This document shows, in pieces, positions 9,211 through 19,370 of a stretch of DNA of 64,000 nt. Source of the DNA: Alcanivorax sp. (GTDB taxonomy: Bacteria; Pseudomonadota; Gammaproteobacteria; Pseudomonadales; Alcanivoracaceae); the NCBI GenBank assembly GCA_022565695.1, contig JAIUME010000007.1, positions 140,754-204,753 of the forward strand. The letters are read 5' to 3'. The position numbers and the translations under genes are program-made. Position 1 is the stretch's first letter; every line of letters starts with the position of its first letter. The notes beneath the pieces are model-generated. The model was not told the DNA's origin. It was given only the letters and a program-made list of their open reading frames with translations, and did no database searches.

Positions 9211-10407
9211 ATGACCTCTGACATAAGACCTATGATGAATCGTGAAGAACAGTGGCTGCTGCCTGAAGGGGTCGAGGAGATCCTGCCGGAGGGTGCGGCT
9301 GTCATAGAAGGCCTGCGCCGTCGCCTGCTGGATCTCTACGATCGCTGGGGCTATCAGCTGGTGTTCCCGCCGTTGATCGAGTTCCTGGAGTCGCTGCTCA
9401 ATGGCGCGGGCCGGGATCTGGAGCGCGAGACCTTCAAACTGACGGATCAGCTCAGCGGCCGCCTGATGGGCGTGCGCGCTGACATCACACCCCAGGTGGC
9501 GCGAATCGATGCCCACAGCCTGCGTCGCAATGCGCCCAGCCGGCTGTGCTACTGCAGCACGGCGCTGCGTACCCGGGCGGCGTTGCCCGGTGGCTCCCGG
9601 ATTCCCTACCAGGTGGGTGTGGAGTTGTTCGGCCATGACGGTGTCGACAGCGACGCCGAAGTCATCGGCCTGATGCTGACCACGCTGACGGAAGCCGGCG
9701 TTTCCGGCGTCACGCTGGACCTCGGCAACGTGGCCATTTATCGCGAGCTGGTGCGTGCGGCCGGCCTCAGCGAAGCAGATGAAGCCAGTCTTTCGGATAT
9801 CTACCTGCGCAAGGCGCGCACCGAGCTGGATGCGTTCATTGCCAGTCGTGACATGCCTGCGCCGGTGGCGACGGCCCTGCAGGCGCTGCCCTGGCTGGCT
9901 GGTGAGGGGGCCATGACACGCGCCGCCACGCTGCTGGCGGATACCGGTGAAGCCGTGCTGGCTGAGCTGGCCAAGCTCACCGCCCTGGCGGAGCGTGTGG
10001 CGGAAGCCTTCCCGGCGGTCCAGCTGCACCCGGACCTGGGGGAGTTGCGCGGCTATCATTACCACACTGGCTGTATCTTCGCGGCCTACCGCCAAGGCTT
10101 CAGCGAGCCGCTGGCCAAGGGCGGGCGTTACGATCATATTGGTGAGGTGTTCGGCCGTGCGCGGCCGGCCACGGGCTTCAGTGCCGACCTGAAACTGCTG
10201 GCGGCCTGTCAGGCGCCGGTCACGTTTCGCGGTATTCTTGCACCGACAGGGGCCTCCGGGTCGCTGGCGGCAGAAATAGCTCGCCTGCGTGCTGCAGGCG
10301 AGCGGGTAGTGCAGGCGCTGCCGGGGGCCAATAATGACCCGGCGGAGCTTGGTTGTGACCGTCAACTGGTGGCTGATGGCCAGCAGTGGCGTATCGATTC
10401 CCTTTAA
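9211..10407 (+). CDS. hisZ: ATP phosphoribosyltransferase regulatory subunit HisZ
   Basis: A 398-residue HisZ, a histidyl-tRNA synthetase paralogue without aminoacylation activity. It assembles with the short form of HisG to make the histidine-sensitive first enzyme of histidine synthesis. Class II synthetase motifs are visible ('FPPLIEFLESLL', 'ADITPQVARIDA', 'GGRYDHIGEVFG'), but the C-terminal anticodon-binding domain is absent. The start is uncertain: ATGs at 9211, 9232 and 9235 are all in frame and none has a clear ribosome-binding site; 'MNREEQWLLPEG' (9235) fits family N-termini best. The position between hflC and purA is common in gammaproteobacteria. Confidence 0.93.
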   Translation: MTSDIRPMMNREEQWLLPEGVEEILPEGAAVIEGLRRRLLDLYDRWGYQLVFPPLIEFLESLLNGAGRDLERETFKLTDQLSGRLMGVRADITPQVARIDAHSLRRNAPSRLCYCSTALRTRAALPGGSRIPYQVGVELFGHDGVDSDAEVIGLMLTTLTEAGVSGVTLDLGNVAIYRELVRAAGLSEADEASLSDIYLRKARTELDAFIASRDMPAPVATALQALPWLAGEGAMTRAATLLADTGEAVLAELAKLTALAERVAEAFPAVQLHPDLGELRGYHYHTGCIFAAYRQGFSEPLAKGGRYDHIGEVFGRARPATGFSADLKLLAACQAPVTFRGILAPTGASGSLAAEIARLRAAGERVVQALPGANNDPAELGCDRQLVADGQQWRIDSL

Positions 10408-10425
10408 TTTTCGCGGATCAGTTGA

Positions 10426-11724
<1,299 letters not shown>

Positions 11725-11849
11725 TGTTGTTGACTGAACAGATTCGCCCTGTCTGAAGCAGGATGATGTGATGGTGAGTGATGGCGTTGTGCCATGACTT
11801 TCCCATGGCACCGGGCCATCACATCGCTGCCCTGCACGCTTCTCTCTGC

Positions 11850-11872
11850 TTTGCAAAGAACCGCTTTGCAAA
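11850..11872 (+). repeat. Inverted repeat in the purA-pmp3 intergenic region
   Basis: TTTGCAAAG (11850-11858) and CTTTGCAAA (11864-11872) form a 9-bp hairpin with a five-base loop. An A-run follows on the plus strand, so it is not a normal plus-strand terminator. The rest of 11725-11970 shows no gene. Confidence 0.45.
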
Positions 11873-11970
11873 AAATTACGCTCCTTCATTGCCGTTTTGT
11901 CGTGGCTTCGTCCATGATGGGAGAGCGGCGCTCGTTTGCGGGCGCTTCGCATGATCAGGGAGACCAGAAG

Positions 11971-12129
11971 ATGGATATTATTCGCATCATTTTTGCTGTG
12001 CTGCTGCCGCCGCTGGGTGTTTTTCTCCAGGTCGGTATTGGTGGCGCCTTCTGGCTCAATATTCTGCTGACCTTGCTGGGCTATTTTCCTGGCGTGATCC
12101 ACGCGGTCTATATTATCGGCAAGAAGTAA
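11971..12129 (+). CDS. Pmp3/YqaE-family small membrane protein
   Basis: A 52-residue hydrophobic protein with the two-helix layout and signature 'LLPPLGVFLQVG...NILLTLLGYFPGVIHAVYII' of the UPF0057/Pmp3/YqaE family. These inner-membrane proteolipids are often induced by salt, cold or stationary phase in other organisms; their biochemical role is not settled. The ATG at 11971 has AGGGAGA (11957-11963) at a suitable distance. The longer in-frame ORF from 11794 would add 59 residues unlike the family, so I rejected it. It lies 27 bases before the response-regulator gene and may be co-transcribed. Confidence 0.88.
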   Translation: MDIIRIIFAVLLPPLGVFLQVGIGGAFWLNILLTLLGYFPGVIHAVYIIGKK

Positions 12130-12156
12130 CCGTCTGGCACGGGGGGTGAAGAAAGC

Positions 12157-14607
12157 ATGACTGAGGATGCCTACGAACAGAAAATGAGGGAATTGCGTCT
12201 GCAATACCTCAAGGCCTTGCCGGCTCACGCCAAGGTGCTGAACGAGCATTGGCGTCGGCTCCGCCATGTGAGCTGGGAAGCACCCTCTGTGCAGGCCATG
12301 TACCAGACAGCGCACAAGCTTGCTGGCAGTGGCACCACCTTTGGTTACGAGGCCATCACCCATACCGCCCGAGAACTGGAAAACCTGCTCAGCCCCATGC
12401 TGGAAACCGGCGAGGTGGCATCGGCTACCCTGCGCGAGGCAATTGATGTGGCCTTGCAGAGCCTCGTGCGCGCGATGGATGCAGCACTCAAGGGCAAGCG
12501 CGTCGTCGAGGCGGCAGCGACCCCCGATGCGCCGATGCCTGCGCCGGCTGATGCCGGGCTCAACGCGCGCATTGCCCTGGTGGAAGATGACGAAGTGCTG
12601 GCGGGGCAGCTGCGCTTGTGGCTGGAGCAGTGGGGCTGTGAAGCCATATGGTTCAGCAACCCGGAGGATTTTGAGCAAGCCCTGACGCGCGGCAACTTTG
12701 ATCTGTTGCTGCTGGATGTCAGTTTTCCCGATGCGCCAATGGGTGGTGTGGACTGGCTGGCGGCGGTGCGCGAGCGTCGTGGGCTGGTGGTGCCCGTGGT
12801 CATGCTCTCGGCACGGACCGATGTGATGTCCCGTTTGCGCGCACTGCGGGCCGGTGCGGCCAGTTATCTGCCCAAGCCGGTGGCCGAGGCCGATCTGAAA
12901 TCCCGTCTTGAGTCATTGCTGACGCACCGTGAAGCCAATCGCGAACGCGTGCTGGTGGTGGACGATGACGCGCAACTTGGCGACTGGCTGCGTGTTGCGA
13001 TGGAAGGGGCTGGTTTCAGCGTCAAGGTGCTGAATCAGCCGTTGGGCATCCTGGATGCGATGGAGCGGGTGAAACCGGATATTCTGGTGCTGGATTACCA
13101 GATGCCGGGCATCAATGGCGTGGAGGTGGCGCGCCTGTTGCGCCAGGACTCGCGCTATCTGGATATTCCGATCATTTTCGTATCCGGTGACGCCAAAGCG
13201 TTTGATCATCAGGAAGAGTTCAGCATTGTCGGCAATGCCTTTCTGACCAAGCCTCTGGACGCGGGCATATTGATTGAAAAGCTGCGTCTGCATCTCGCCA
13301 AGGCGCGACAGGTGTCGCGGCGCATGCAAATGGCCAGTGTCCGGCAGCGCCCGGAAGGGCTGCAGAACCGCGCGTTTTTCCTGGGTGAGCTGAATGATGT
13401 GTTGGCGGCGCGCCGGTTGAGTGGTGATTCGGCCGGAGAGTTGCTGCTGCACTTGATGGTCAGTAACAGTGATTATCTGCGCCAGCGTCACGGTATTGTC
13501 GCGGCAGCCGCATTGCAGGACCGTATTGAGCGACAGCTGGCGGCGCATCCGGCTATCAGCGGTCAGGGATGCCTGTGGGGCGAATTCGTATTTCTGTTGC
13601 GAGTGCGCGTGCCGGAGAATGAACTTGCGGAGGAGTTTGCCGAGAGCCTGCGCCGGCAATTGTCGGAGACGGATTTCGTTTCGAGCGAGGGCCAGAATGC
13701 GATCTTCTGCCTCGGAGGGGCGCTGCTGGACGGCAGTCACGGAAATGTCGAGCAGGCTTTGCGGGTGACGGAGAAAGCCTGCGCCGAGGCACTCAAGAAC
13801 AAGGCAGGCACAACAGTGCTTGCCAGCGGCGATAAAGATCAAGCACGCAAGCCTGCGGATGAGGCGGTGCGCAAGGCGGTGAAGGCGCGCAGCTACAAGT
13901 TGTTCTTTCAGCCGATCGTCAACCTGGAAAGCAACGAACCGTTGTTTGAGGTGTCAGTGCGTCTTGAAGATGAGGGGGGTAACATTTATCCACCGGGCCA
14001 ATTCTTCAGTTTTGTGGAACATTATGCTGAAGGCGGCCTCTCCGGCCTCGATCGCTGGGTGATTGAGAACACCATCAAGGAAATGGCAAGACTGCGCGGC
14101 AAGGAAGCAGAGTCCTGGGCTGTCGTGATCAAGCTGTCGCCGGTGAGTGAGACGCTGGACAAGATGCTGCCCTTTATCGCCAATGTGCTGCAGAACTCAC
14201 GCCTGAAGGGCACTCGGCGGGTGTTCTTCTCCCTGCCGGAAAGCTTCGTTCTGCGGCAACCTGCGCGGGTCGCGGAATTCTATGGGTATCTGCACAAGAT
14301 GAATTGCGGCGTGATCATCGACGAGGTCGGTGCATCAGAAGGGGATAGCGCGCTTGTTGCTGAAGTCGCCGCGCCGGACATGATCAAGCTGGATGCCAGT
14401 TGGAACCAGCGTATTCGTCGCCGCGCCGAAGCGGAGCCGGGTCTGAACAGGCTGATCGAGTATGTCGGCGGCGCGGAGCGTGTCGTTGCAGCCTGCATCG
14501 AGGATGCCCAGATATTTGCTGCCTTCTGGGATTTCGGTATCCGTCACTTCCAGGGGTTCTTTATTCAGGAGCCTGGCGATGCCCTGGCCTTCGAAGCCCA
14601 GGGGTGA
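12157..14607 (+). CDS. HPt-REC-REC response regulator with degenerate GGDEF and EAL domains
   Basis: An 816-residue cytoplasmic signalling protein. An N-terminal HPt domain has the phosphorylatable histidine at H53 in 'TAHKLAGSGTTFG'. Two receiver domains follow: REC1 (about 138-255, D187, K240) and REC2 (about 264-380, D313, K365). The next segment (about 395-555) has the GGDEF fold pattern, but WGEF (474-477) replaces the active signature. The last 240 residues look like an EAL domain (QPIVNLES, VIDEVGASEGD, IKLDASW, FQGFFI), with EVS at 598-600 in place of EAL. So both cyclic-di-GMP enzymatic sites are probably dead and the protein likely acts as a phospho-dependent adaptor or c-di-GMP receptor. 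Partner kinase unknown. Confidence 0.85.
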   Translation: MTEDAYEQKMRELRLQYLKALPAHAKVLNEHWRRLRHVSWEAPSVQAMYQTAHKLAGSGTTFGYEAITHTARELENLLSPMLETGEVASATLREAIDVALQSLVRAMDAALKGKRVVEAAATPDAPMPAPADAGLNARIALVEDDEVLAGQLRLWLEQWGCEAIWFSNPEDFEQALTRGNFDLLLLDVSFPDAPMGGVDWLAAVRERRGLVVPVVMLSARTDVMSRLRALRAGAASYLPKPVAEADLKSRLESLLTHREANRERVLVVDDDAQLGDWLRVAMEGAGFSVKVLNQPLGILDAMERVKPDILVLDYQMPGINGVEVARLLRQDSRYLDIPIIFVSGDAKAFDHQEEFSIVGNAFLTKPLDAGILIEKLRLHLAKARQVSRRMQMASVRQRPEGLQNRAFFLGELNDVLAARRLSGDSAGELLLHLMVSNSDYLRQRHGIVAAAALQDRIERQLAAHPAISGQGCLWGEFVFLLRVRVPENELAEEFAESLRRQLSETDFVSSEGQNAIFCLGGALLDGSHGNVEQALRVTEKACAEALKNKAGTTVLASGDKDQARKPADEAVRKAVKARSYKLFFQPIVNLESNEPLFEVSVRLEDEGGNIYPPGQFFSFVEHYAEGGLSGLDRWVIENTIKEMARLRGKEAESWAVVIKLSPVSETLDKMLPFIANVLQNSRLKGTRRVFFSLPESFVLRQPARVAEFYGYLHKMNCGVIIDEVGASEGDSALVAEVAAPDMIKLDASWNQRIRRRAEAEPGLNRLIEYVGGAERVVAACIEDAQIFAAFWDFGIRHFQGFFIQEPGDALAFEAQG

Positions 14608-14611
14608 GGGG

Positions 14612-14920
14612 TTATTTCTTCCGCTTGATGGTCAGTACCAGCACGATGACCAGGCCGATCACTGCCGCCGGGTACATCAACAGCACCTTGCGCCGCTTTT
14701 CAGCCCGCTCCCGCTCGGCATCGTCAACCGGTGTCAGTTCGGTGGGCTGGAAAACGGATGCCTGGGCCTGTGACGCCGTTGCCGGCACCAGTTGCAGCGC
14801 CAGGATCAGTGCCATGGCGGCGACCAGGCAGCCGAGAAGGTGCCTGATCCGGCGGGGCAAGGCCGCCGAAGACCGGGTTGTGGAAGCGAGAGATCGCAGG
14901 TTGCCGTGAGTCGTATGCAT
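14612..14920 (-). CDS. Small predicted membrane protein of unknown function
   Basis: A 102-residue protein with a basic N-terminus, a hydrophobic stretch at about 28-50 that could be a signal peptide or anchor ('LVAAMALILALQLVPATASQA'-like), a short extracytoplasmic segment rich in Glu/Asp/Arg, and a C-terminal transmembrane helix (about 82-99) ending in KRKK. I do not recognise a family. It converges on the response-regulator gene with a 4-base gap. Support is the signal-anchor/TM layout only, so it could still be spurious. Confidence 0.5.
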   Translation of the reverse strand: MHTTHGNLRSLASTTRSSAALPRRIRHLLGCLVAAMALILALQLVPATASQAQASVFQPTELTPVDDAERERAEKRRKVLLMYPAAVIGLVIVLVLTIKRKK

Positions 14921-15010
14921 CGGATGTCAGCGCCTTCTGTATCAGGCAGAACAGTCTGCCATACCTGTCGTCATGGTGCAGTCAGTGGGGTGCTGGCTGC
15001 CGCCGGGCAC

Positions 15011-15045
15011 AAAAAAGCCGCGAGAGCGGGGCTACTCGCGGCTTT
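15011..15045 (-). terminator. Rho-independent terminator of the tRNA-Leu gene
   Basis: On the minus strand an 11-bp stem (AAAGCCGCGAG with CTCGCGGCTTT, 15014-15024 and 15035-15045) runs into TTTTTT. It lies 36 bases downstream of the tRNA. Confidence 0.85.
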
Positions 15046-15080
15046 CTCTCGATCTTCTGAGCTGATCTTCTGATCTGAAT

Positions 15081-15167
15081 TGGTGCCGAGGAGAGGACTT
15101 GAACCTCCACGCCCTTGCGAGCACTAGCACCTGAAGCTAGCGTGTCTACCAATTTCACCACCTCGGC
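15081..15167 (-). tRNA. tRNA-Leu (anticodon CAG)
   Basis: An 87-nucleotide tRNA with encoded CCA (15081-15083 on the minus strand). The acceptor stem GCCGAGG pairs with CCTCGGC (one shift at the discriminator). The anticodon arm is CTAGC-TTCAGGT-GCTAG, giving anticodon CAG. A long variable arm as in all leucine tRNAs is followed by the T-arm with GGTTCAAGTCC. It has its own promoter and terminator. Confidence 0.96.
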
Positions 15168-15198
15168 AGTCCGGGGTGTTTACCCGGAAAGCGGGCGT

Positions 15199-15226
15199 AT
15201 TCTAGTACAACCTGTTGCCATGTCAA
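15199..15226 (-). promoter_or_regulatory. Sigma70 promoter of the tRNA-Leu gene
   Basis: On the minus strand a consensus -35 TTGACA (15221-15226), 16 bases, and -10 TAGAAT (15199-15204) lie 32 bases upstream of the tRNA 5' end. Confidence 0.8.
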
Positions 15227-15371
15227 ACTTTTCCGGCACAATCCGGTCGAAAAGCCAACGAAAGTTGCGCCGGGCCGCCGCAGGCCCCACTATTCAACAA
15301 AGCTGATGGGCCGATCTGGCCGCATCCATTGCGCCCCGGAGGGGGTGCTACCCTGAGGAAACCCTTTTTAT

Positions 15372-17999
15372 ATGAGCAAGAAAGAAAGAAGTTACCGTGA
15401 TCCGCAAGCGGAACGGGAAGCTTCGCGTTACGACAATCCGGTGGCGAGCCGGGAACTGATTCTCCACGTGTTAAACGACCAGGGCCGGCCCCTGACCCGC
15501 GATCAGCTCGAAGACCTGCTGCACATCCCCGACGATGAAGATGACCGCGAGGCCTTGCGCCGCCGCCTGAAGGCGATGTTGCGCGATGGTCAGCTGGTAC
15601 AGAACCGTCGTGGGCAGTATGGCATCGCGGACCGCATGGACCTGATTCCCGGTCGTGTGCAGGGCCACCGGGACGGCTTTGGCTTCGTAGTGACCGACAC
15701 GGCCGGTGAGGACGACCTGTTCCTGTCGCCCCGGCAGATGCAATCCGTGATGGACGGTGACCGCGTGCTGGTCAGCGTGGAGGGCCGCAACCGCTTCGGC
15801 AAGGTCGAAGCGCGGGTGGTGGAAGTCATTGAGCGAGCCAATACCGAGATCGTCGGTCGATTTGTCCAGGGTGCGGCCGGTCCGGCCCTGGAGCCTGCCA
15901 ACCGCCGCATCACCGGCGATGTCCTGATTGCCGACATGGCCGGGTTGCGGGTCGAGGTGGGCGATCATGTGCGCGCCGAGATCCAGCACTACCCCTCACA
16001 GCAGAACCCGCACCTGCAAGTACGGCTGCTGGAGGTGATTGCCTCGCCGGATGAGCCGGGCATGGAAGTGGATGTCGCCCTGCGCAGCCACGATATTCCC
16101 TTTGACTGGCCGCCGGAGGTGGAGGCGGAAGCCCGCGCCATTTCGGACACGGTCAGTGAAGATGCCAAGGTGGATCGGGTCGATCTGCGTGGCCTGCCCC
16201 TGATTACGATTGATGATGAGACCGCCCGGGACTTCGACGACGCGGTGTATATCGAGAAACGCGGGTGGCTGCGCGGCTGGCGCTTGATCGTAGCCATTGC
16301 TGATGTGTCGCACTACGTCTTCCCCGGCGCCCCGCTGGACAAGGAGGCGACCCGGCGCGGTACCTCCGTGTACTTCCCCAACCGCGTTGTGCCGATGCTG
16401 CCGGAGAAGCTCTCCAACGGCTTGTGTTCCCTGAACCCGGATGTTGACCGGCTGTGTCTGTTTTGTGAGATGCAGATCTCGGCCAATGGTCGCATTACCG
16501 GTTTCAGCTTCGGTGAGGGCGTGATGCGCTCCGCCCGGCGGATGACCTACAACCAGGTGGGTGCCTTCATTGAGCAGCCGGATGGCGATGTGGCACGGCA
16601 GCTGAAGGCTGACCTGCCGAAGCCGGTGCAGACCATGCTGCAGGAGTACCACGGCCTCTACAAGGCGCTGCGCGCGCGCCGTGAAGACCGTGGCGCGATC
16701 GATTTCGAGACCGTGGAAACCCGGATTCTCTACGACGATCAGAAGAAGATCCGCGCCATCGAGCCGACGGTGCGTAACGTCGCGCACATGATGATCGAGG
16801 AGGCCATGCTGGCGGCCAATATCTGTGCCGCACGGCTGCTGGAGAAGGCTGGCGTGCCGGCATTGTTCCGTAACCATGAGCCGCCGAAGAACGAGAAGCT
16901 GGAATCCCTGCGGGAGTTCCTCGGCCCGCTGGGCGTCAAGCTGGCCTGGACCGAGAAAGACGGCAGCGCCAAGCCAGTCGTGTTCCAGAAGTTGTCGCAG
17001 TCCATCGCCAAGCGGCCGGATCGCATCCTGATCCAGACCGTGATGCTGCGCTCGCTGACTCAGGCGCGCTATGCCGCCGAGAACAAGGGGCACTTCGGGC
17101 TGGCCTACAAGGCCTACACGCACTTCACATCGCCGATCCGTCGTTATCCGGATCTGCTCGTGCACCGTGCCATCCGTTACCTGATCCGCGAAGGCAGCGA
17201 GCCGAAGCATACCCAGAACCCCGGCAAGCTGCCGAAGCTGGAGAAAGCCGGAATTCTGCCCTACGACCAGAACGCCATGGTGACCCTGGGTGAGCATTGC
17301 TCCATGGCCGAACGGCGTGCGGATGATGCGGCCCGGGACGTGGTGCAGTGGCTCAAGTGCCAGTTCATGGAGCAGCACATCGGCGACGAGTTCGAAGGTG
17401 TGATCAGCGGCGTGACCGGCTTCGGCCTGTTCGTGCAGATCAACGATCTGTATGTGGATGGCCTGGTGCACGTGGCCAACCTGGACAGTGATTACTACCA
17501 CTACGATGCCAAGCGCCACATGCTGATTGGCGAGTCATCTGGCCGACAGTTCCAGCTGGGTGACAGCATTCGTGTGCAGGTGGCGGCGGTGCATGTGGAA
17601 GACCGCAAGGTTGATCTGCAGCTGGCGAAAAACTGGCAGCCTGCCGGCAAGAACAGCCGTAGCCGCAGCCGCGGCGGGCCGACCCGCCAGGCACTGGCCG
17701 AGGGTCGTGTTGGTAATAATAAGGACGGCAACGCGAAAGGTGCGGGCAGGGGTGCAGGAAGAGGTGCTGGAAGAGGTGCAGGAAGAGGCGCTGGCAAAGG
17801 CGGTGGCCAGGGCGCAGGCAAGAGTGGCAGCAGAGGCGGCCGGGGTTCCGGTGGCGGCAAGGCGGCGGGTGACAAGTCACCGGCAGCGGGCAAATCAGCG
17901 AATCAGTCAGGCAGCAAACCGGCCAACAAGACCGCTGACAAGCCATCAGGCGCTGCGCGCCCGAAGAAAGCGGCGACCCGTACGCGCAGAAAGCGCTGA
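15372..17999 (+). CDS. rnr: Ribonuclease R
   Basis: An 875-residue RNase R, a processive 3'-to-5' exoribonuclease that degrades structured RNA and takes part in rRNA and tmRNA quality control. Order: N-terminal helix-turn-helix (about 20-80), two cold-shock domains, the RNB catalytic domain with 'DDETARDFDDAVY' (about 279-291, metal-binding aspartates), an S1 domain at about 675-755 ('FEGVISGVTGFGLFVQI'), and a basic, low-complexity tail. The tail has Gly-Ala-Gly-Arg repeats encoded by a 12-bp tandem repeat. GAGGAAA lies 13 bases before the ATG. rlmB follows directly, the usual neighbour. Confidence 0.96.
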   Translation: MSKKERSYRDPQAEREASRYDNPVASRELILHVLNDQGRPLTRDQLEDLLHIPDDEDDREALRRRLKAMLRDGQLVQNRRGQYGIADRMDLIPGRVQGHRDGFGFVVTDTAGEDDLFLSPRQMQSVMDGDRVLVSVEGRNRFGKVEARVVEVIERANTEIVGRFVQGAAGPALEPANRRITGDVLIADMAGLRVEVGDHVRAEIQHYPSQQNPHLQVRLLEVIASPDEPGMEVDVALRSHDIPFDWPPEVEAEARAISDTVSEDAKVDRVDLRGLPLITIDDETARDFDDAVYIEKRGWLRGWRLIVAIADVSHYVFPGAPLDKEATRRGTSVYFPNRVVPMLPEKLSNGLCSLNPDVDRLCLFCEMQISANGRITGFSFGEGVMRSARRMTYNQVGAFIEQPDGDVARQLKADLPKPVQTMLQEYHGLYKALRARREDRGAIDFETVETRILYDDQKKIRAIEPTVRNVAHMMIEEAMLAANICAARLLEKAGVPALFRNHEPPKNEKLESLREFLGPLGVKLAWTEKDGSAKPVVFQKLSQSIAKRPDRILIQTVMLRSLTQARYAAENKGHFGLAYKAYTHFTSPIRRYPDLLVHRAIRYLIREGSEPKHTQNPGKLPKLEKAGILPYDQNAMVTLGEHCSMAERRADDAARDVVQWLKCQFMEQHIGDEFEGVISGVTGFGLFVQINDLYVDGLVHVANLDSDYYHYDAKRHMLIGESSGRQFQLGDSIRVQVAAVHVEDRKVDLQLAKNWQPAGKNSRSRSRGGPTRQALAEGRVGNNKDGNAKGAGRGAGRGAGRGAGRGAGKGGGQGAGKSGSRGGRGSGGGKAAGDKSPAAGKSANQSGSKPANKTADKPSGAARPKKAATRTRRKR
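17739..17798 (+). repeat. 12-bp tandem repeat encoding the Gly-Ala-Gly-Arg tail of RNase R
   Basis: Five in-frame units (GGTGCGGGCAGG, then GGTGCAGGAAGA and variants, then GGCGCTGGCAAA). The three central units use the AGA arginine codon, otherwise rare in this gene, which suggests expansion by slippage. Confidence 0.8.
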
Positions 18000-18023
18000 G
18001 CGTCATGCGCAGGATTTGCGATC

Positions 18024-18788
18024 ATGAGTAAACCTATCTGGTACTCCGGCCTGCATGCCGTGGCGTCACTGCTGCGGCATCGGCCTGAGGCCATCCTGGA
18101 AATGTACGTGCTGGAGAGCCGCGCGGAGCGTGGTGAAGACCGGCTCAGTCGTGTCTGCGACGAAGCGGTGCGGTTGGGCGTGACGCCTCGCCCGGTGGGG
18201 CGTGAGACGCTGGAAAAGCATGCCGGCCCACAACACCAGGGTGTGGCCGTGCGGGCACGTCCCCGGGCGCCGGGGGATGAGCAGGATCTGCTGACACATC
18301 TGGCCAGCTTGTCTCGCGCTGCGCTGGTGCTGGTCCTGGACGGTGTCACCGACCCCCATAACCTGGGCGCCTGCCTGCGTACCGCTGATGCGGTGGGGGC
18401 CGATGCTGTGGTGGTGCCTCGTCGCAACGCCTGCGGTCTGACGCCGGTGGCCTGTCGCAGTGCAGCGGGCGCGGCGGAAAGCGTGCCTTACTTCGAGATC
18501 GGCAACCTTGCCCGCACTCTGGATCAGTTGCGTGACAGCGGGCTGTGGGTGGTCGGCACGGGGCTGGGCGACGGTAGCCAGCGCCTGCATGATTTTGTGC
18601 CCGAGGGGCCGCTGGTTGTGGTCATGGGAGCAGAGGGGGACGGCATGCGCCGTCTTACCCGCGACAAGTGTGATTACCTGCTGGAAATCCCCATGGTCGG
18701 CGAGGTGGAAAGCCTGAACGTGTCCGTCGCTACCGCCGTCGTGCTCTATCATCTGGCCGGTCCACGGCTGAGTGCTCCCTTAGCGTAG
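18024..18788 (+). CDS. rlmB: 23S rRNA (guanosine-2251-2'-O)-methyltransferase RlmB
   Basis: A 254-residue SPOUT methyltransferase that methylates the ribose of G2251 in the 23S P-loop. An N-terminal substrate-binding domain ('YSGLHAVASLL') is followed by the trefoil-knot domain with 'VLDGVTDPHNLGACLRTADA' (about 97-116), 'VVMGAEGDGMRRL' and 'IPMVGEVESLNVSVA', the three SpoU motifs. It lies 24 bases after rnr, the usual pairing. Its 3' end overlaps the convergent gene on the minus strand by nine bases. Confidence 0.96.
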   Translation: MSKPIWYSGLHAVASLLRHRPEAILEMYVLESRAERGEDRLSRVCDEAVRLGVTPRPVGRETLEKHAGPQHQGVAVRARPRAPGDEQDLLTHLASLSRAALVLVLDGVTDPHNLGACLRTADAVGADAVVVPRRNACGLTPVACRSAAGAAESVPYFEIGNLARTLDQLRDSGLWVVGTGLGDGSQRLHDFVPEGPLVVVMGAEGDGMRRLTRDKCDYLLEIPMVGEVESLNVSVATAVVLYHLAGPRLSAPLA

Positions 18789-19370
18789 CTGCACCTGCAC
18801 CGGGTGTGGCTCGGGGGCTCTGACTTCGAGCTTTGGCGGGTATCCTGAATCGGTATCTTTCGGCGCCAGCATGTCCGGCGCCAGCATCAGGCGTTCGGGA
18901 ATGCTGATCGCGCTGTAGTCAGTGCCGCGTGTCGGTGTCGGCTCGCTGGCCAGTGCCTCGCGGGCCATGCTGTCCGCAGGCAGCGGGGGCAGGGGGAAGC
19001 TGATGTGCGTGGTGCGCTCGAAGCGCCGCGGCTCCCGGTAGCGGGGCTGCTCGTAGCCGCGCGCATTGTCGACGGCCTGCTCCAGATCTTCAGGGCCGGT
19101 GACCCGGTGCCAGGGCTTCATGCCCTCGCCCAGAGCAGGCTGCTGCGGGGCCGCATCGGCGCGTGGGGCCCGGTCCGGCATGGCGCCCTGGCGCCAGGCA
19201 AGCATGTCTGCGACGAAAGCCTGTGCGTCGTCATACTCGGACATCACCGGGCGTCCGTCCGCCATGGTCGATCCGGTCACCAGCCACAGCACACTGCTCA
19301 GGAGCAGTGTGGCGGTCAGGCCGAGAGGACGCGGGTGATCAACTGCCGGGTGCACAGGCCATGCAGCCAT
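18780..19370 (-). CDS. Secreted protein of unknown function
   Basis: A 196-residue protein with a signal peptide (hydrophobic core about 17-32, probable cleavage after STMA). The mature part is Pro/Arg-rich with no recognised domain. Near its start it has 'EYDDAQAFVADMLAWRQG', which resembles a segment of the upstream secreted protein. The frame stays open to an ATG at 19403, but I prefer the ATG at 19370 because it puts the signal peptide first; a GTG at 19355 is another option. With the 19370 start it overlaps the preceding gene by 32 bases, so the two are probably translationally coupled. Not annotated further. Confidence 0.6.
   Translation of the reverse strand: MAAWPVHPAVDHPRPLGLTATLLLSSVLWLVTGSTMADGRPVMSEYDDAQAFVADMLAWRQGAMPDRAPRADAAPQQPALGEGMKPWHRVTGPEDLEQAVDNARGYEQPRYREPRRFERTTHISFPLPPLPADSMAREALASEPTPTRGTDYSAISIPERLMLAPDMLAPKDTDSGYPPKLEVRAPEPHPVQVQLR

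Noticed and set aside
15996-17519. A 507-residue open frame antisense to rnr
   Set aside because: It mirrors the codon pattern of the real gene; no ribosome-binding site, domain or composition of its own. The same applies to 23456-24973 (antisense to dnaB), 59413-61149 (antisense to crbS) and 57043-58236.
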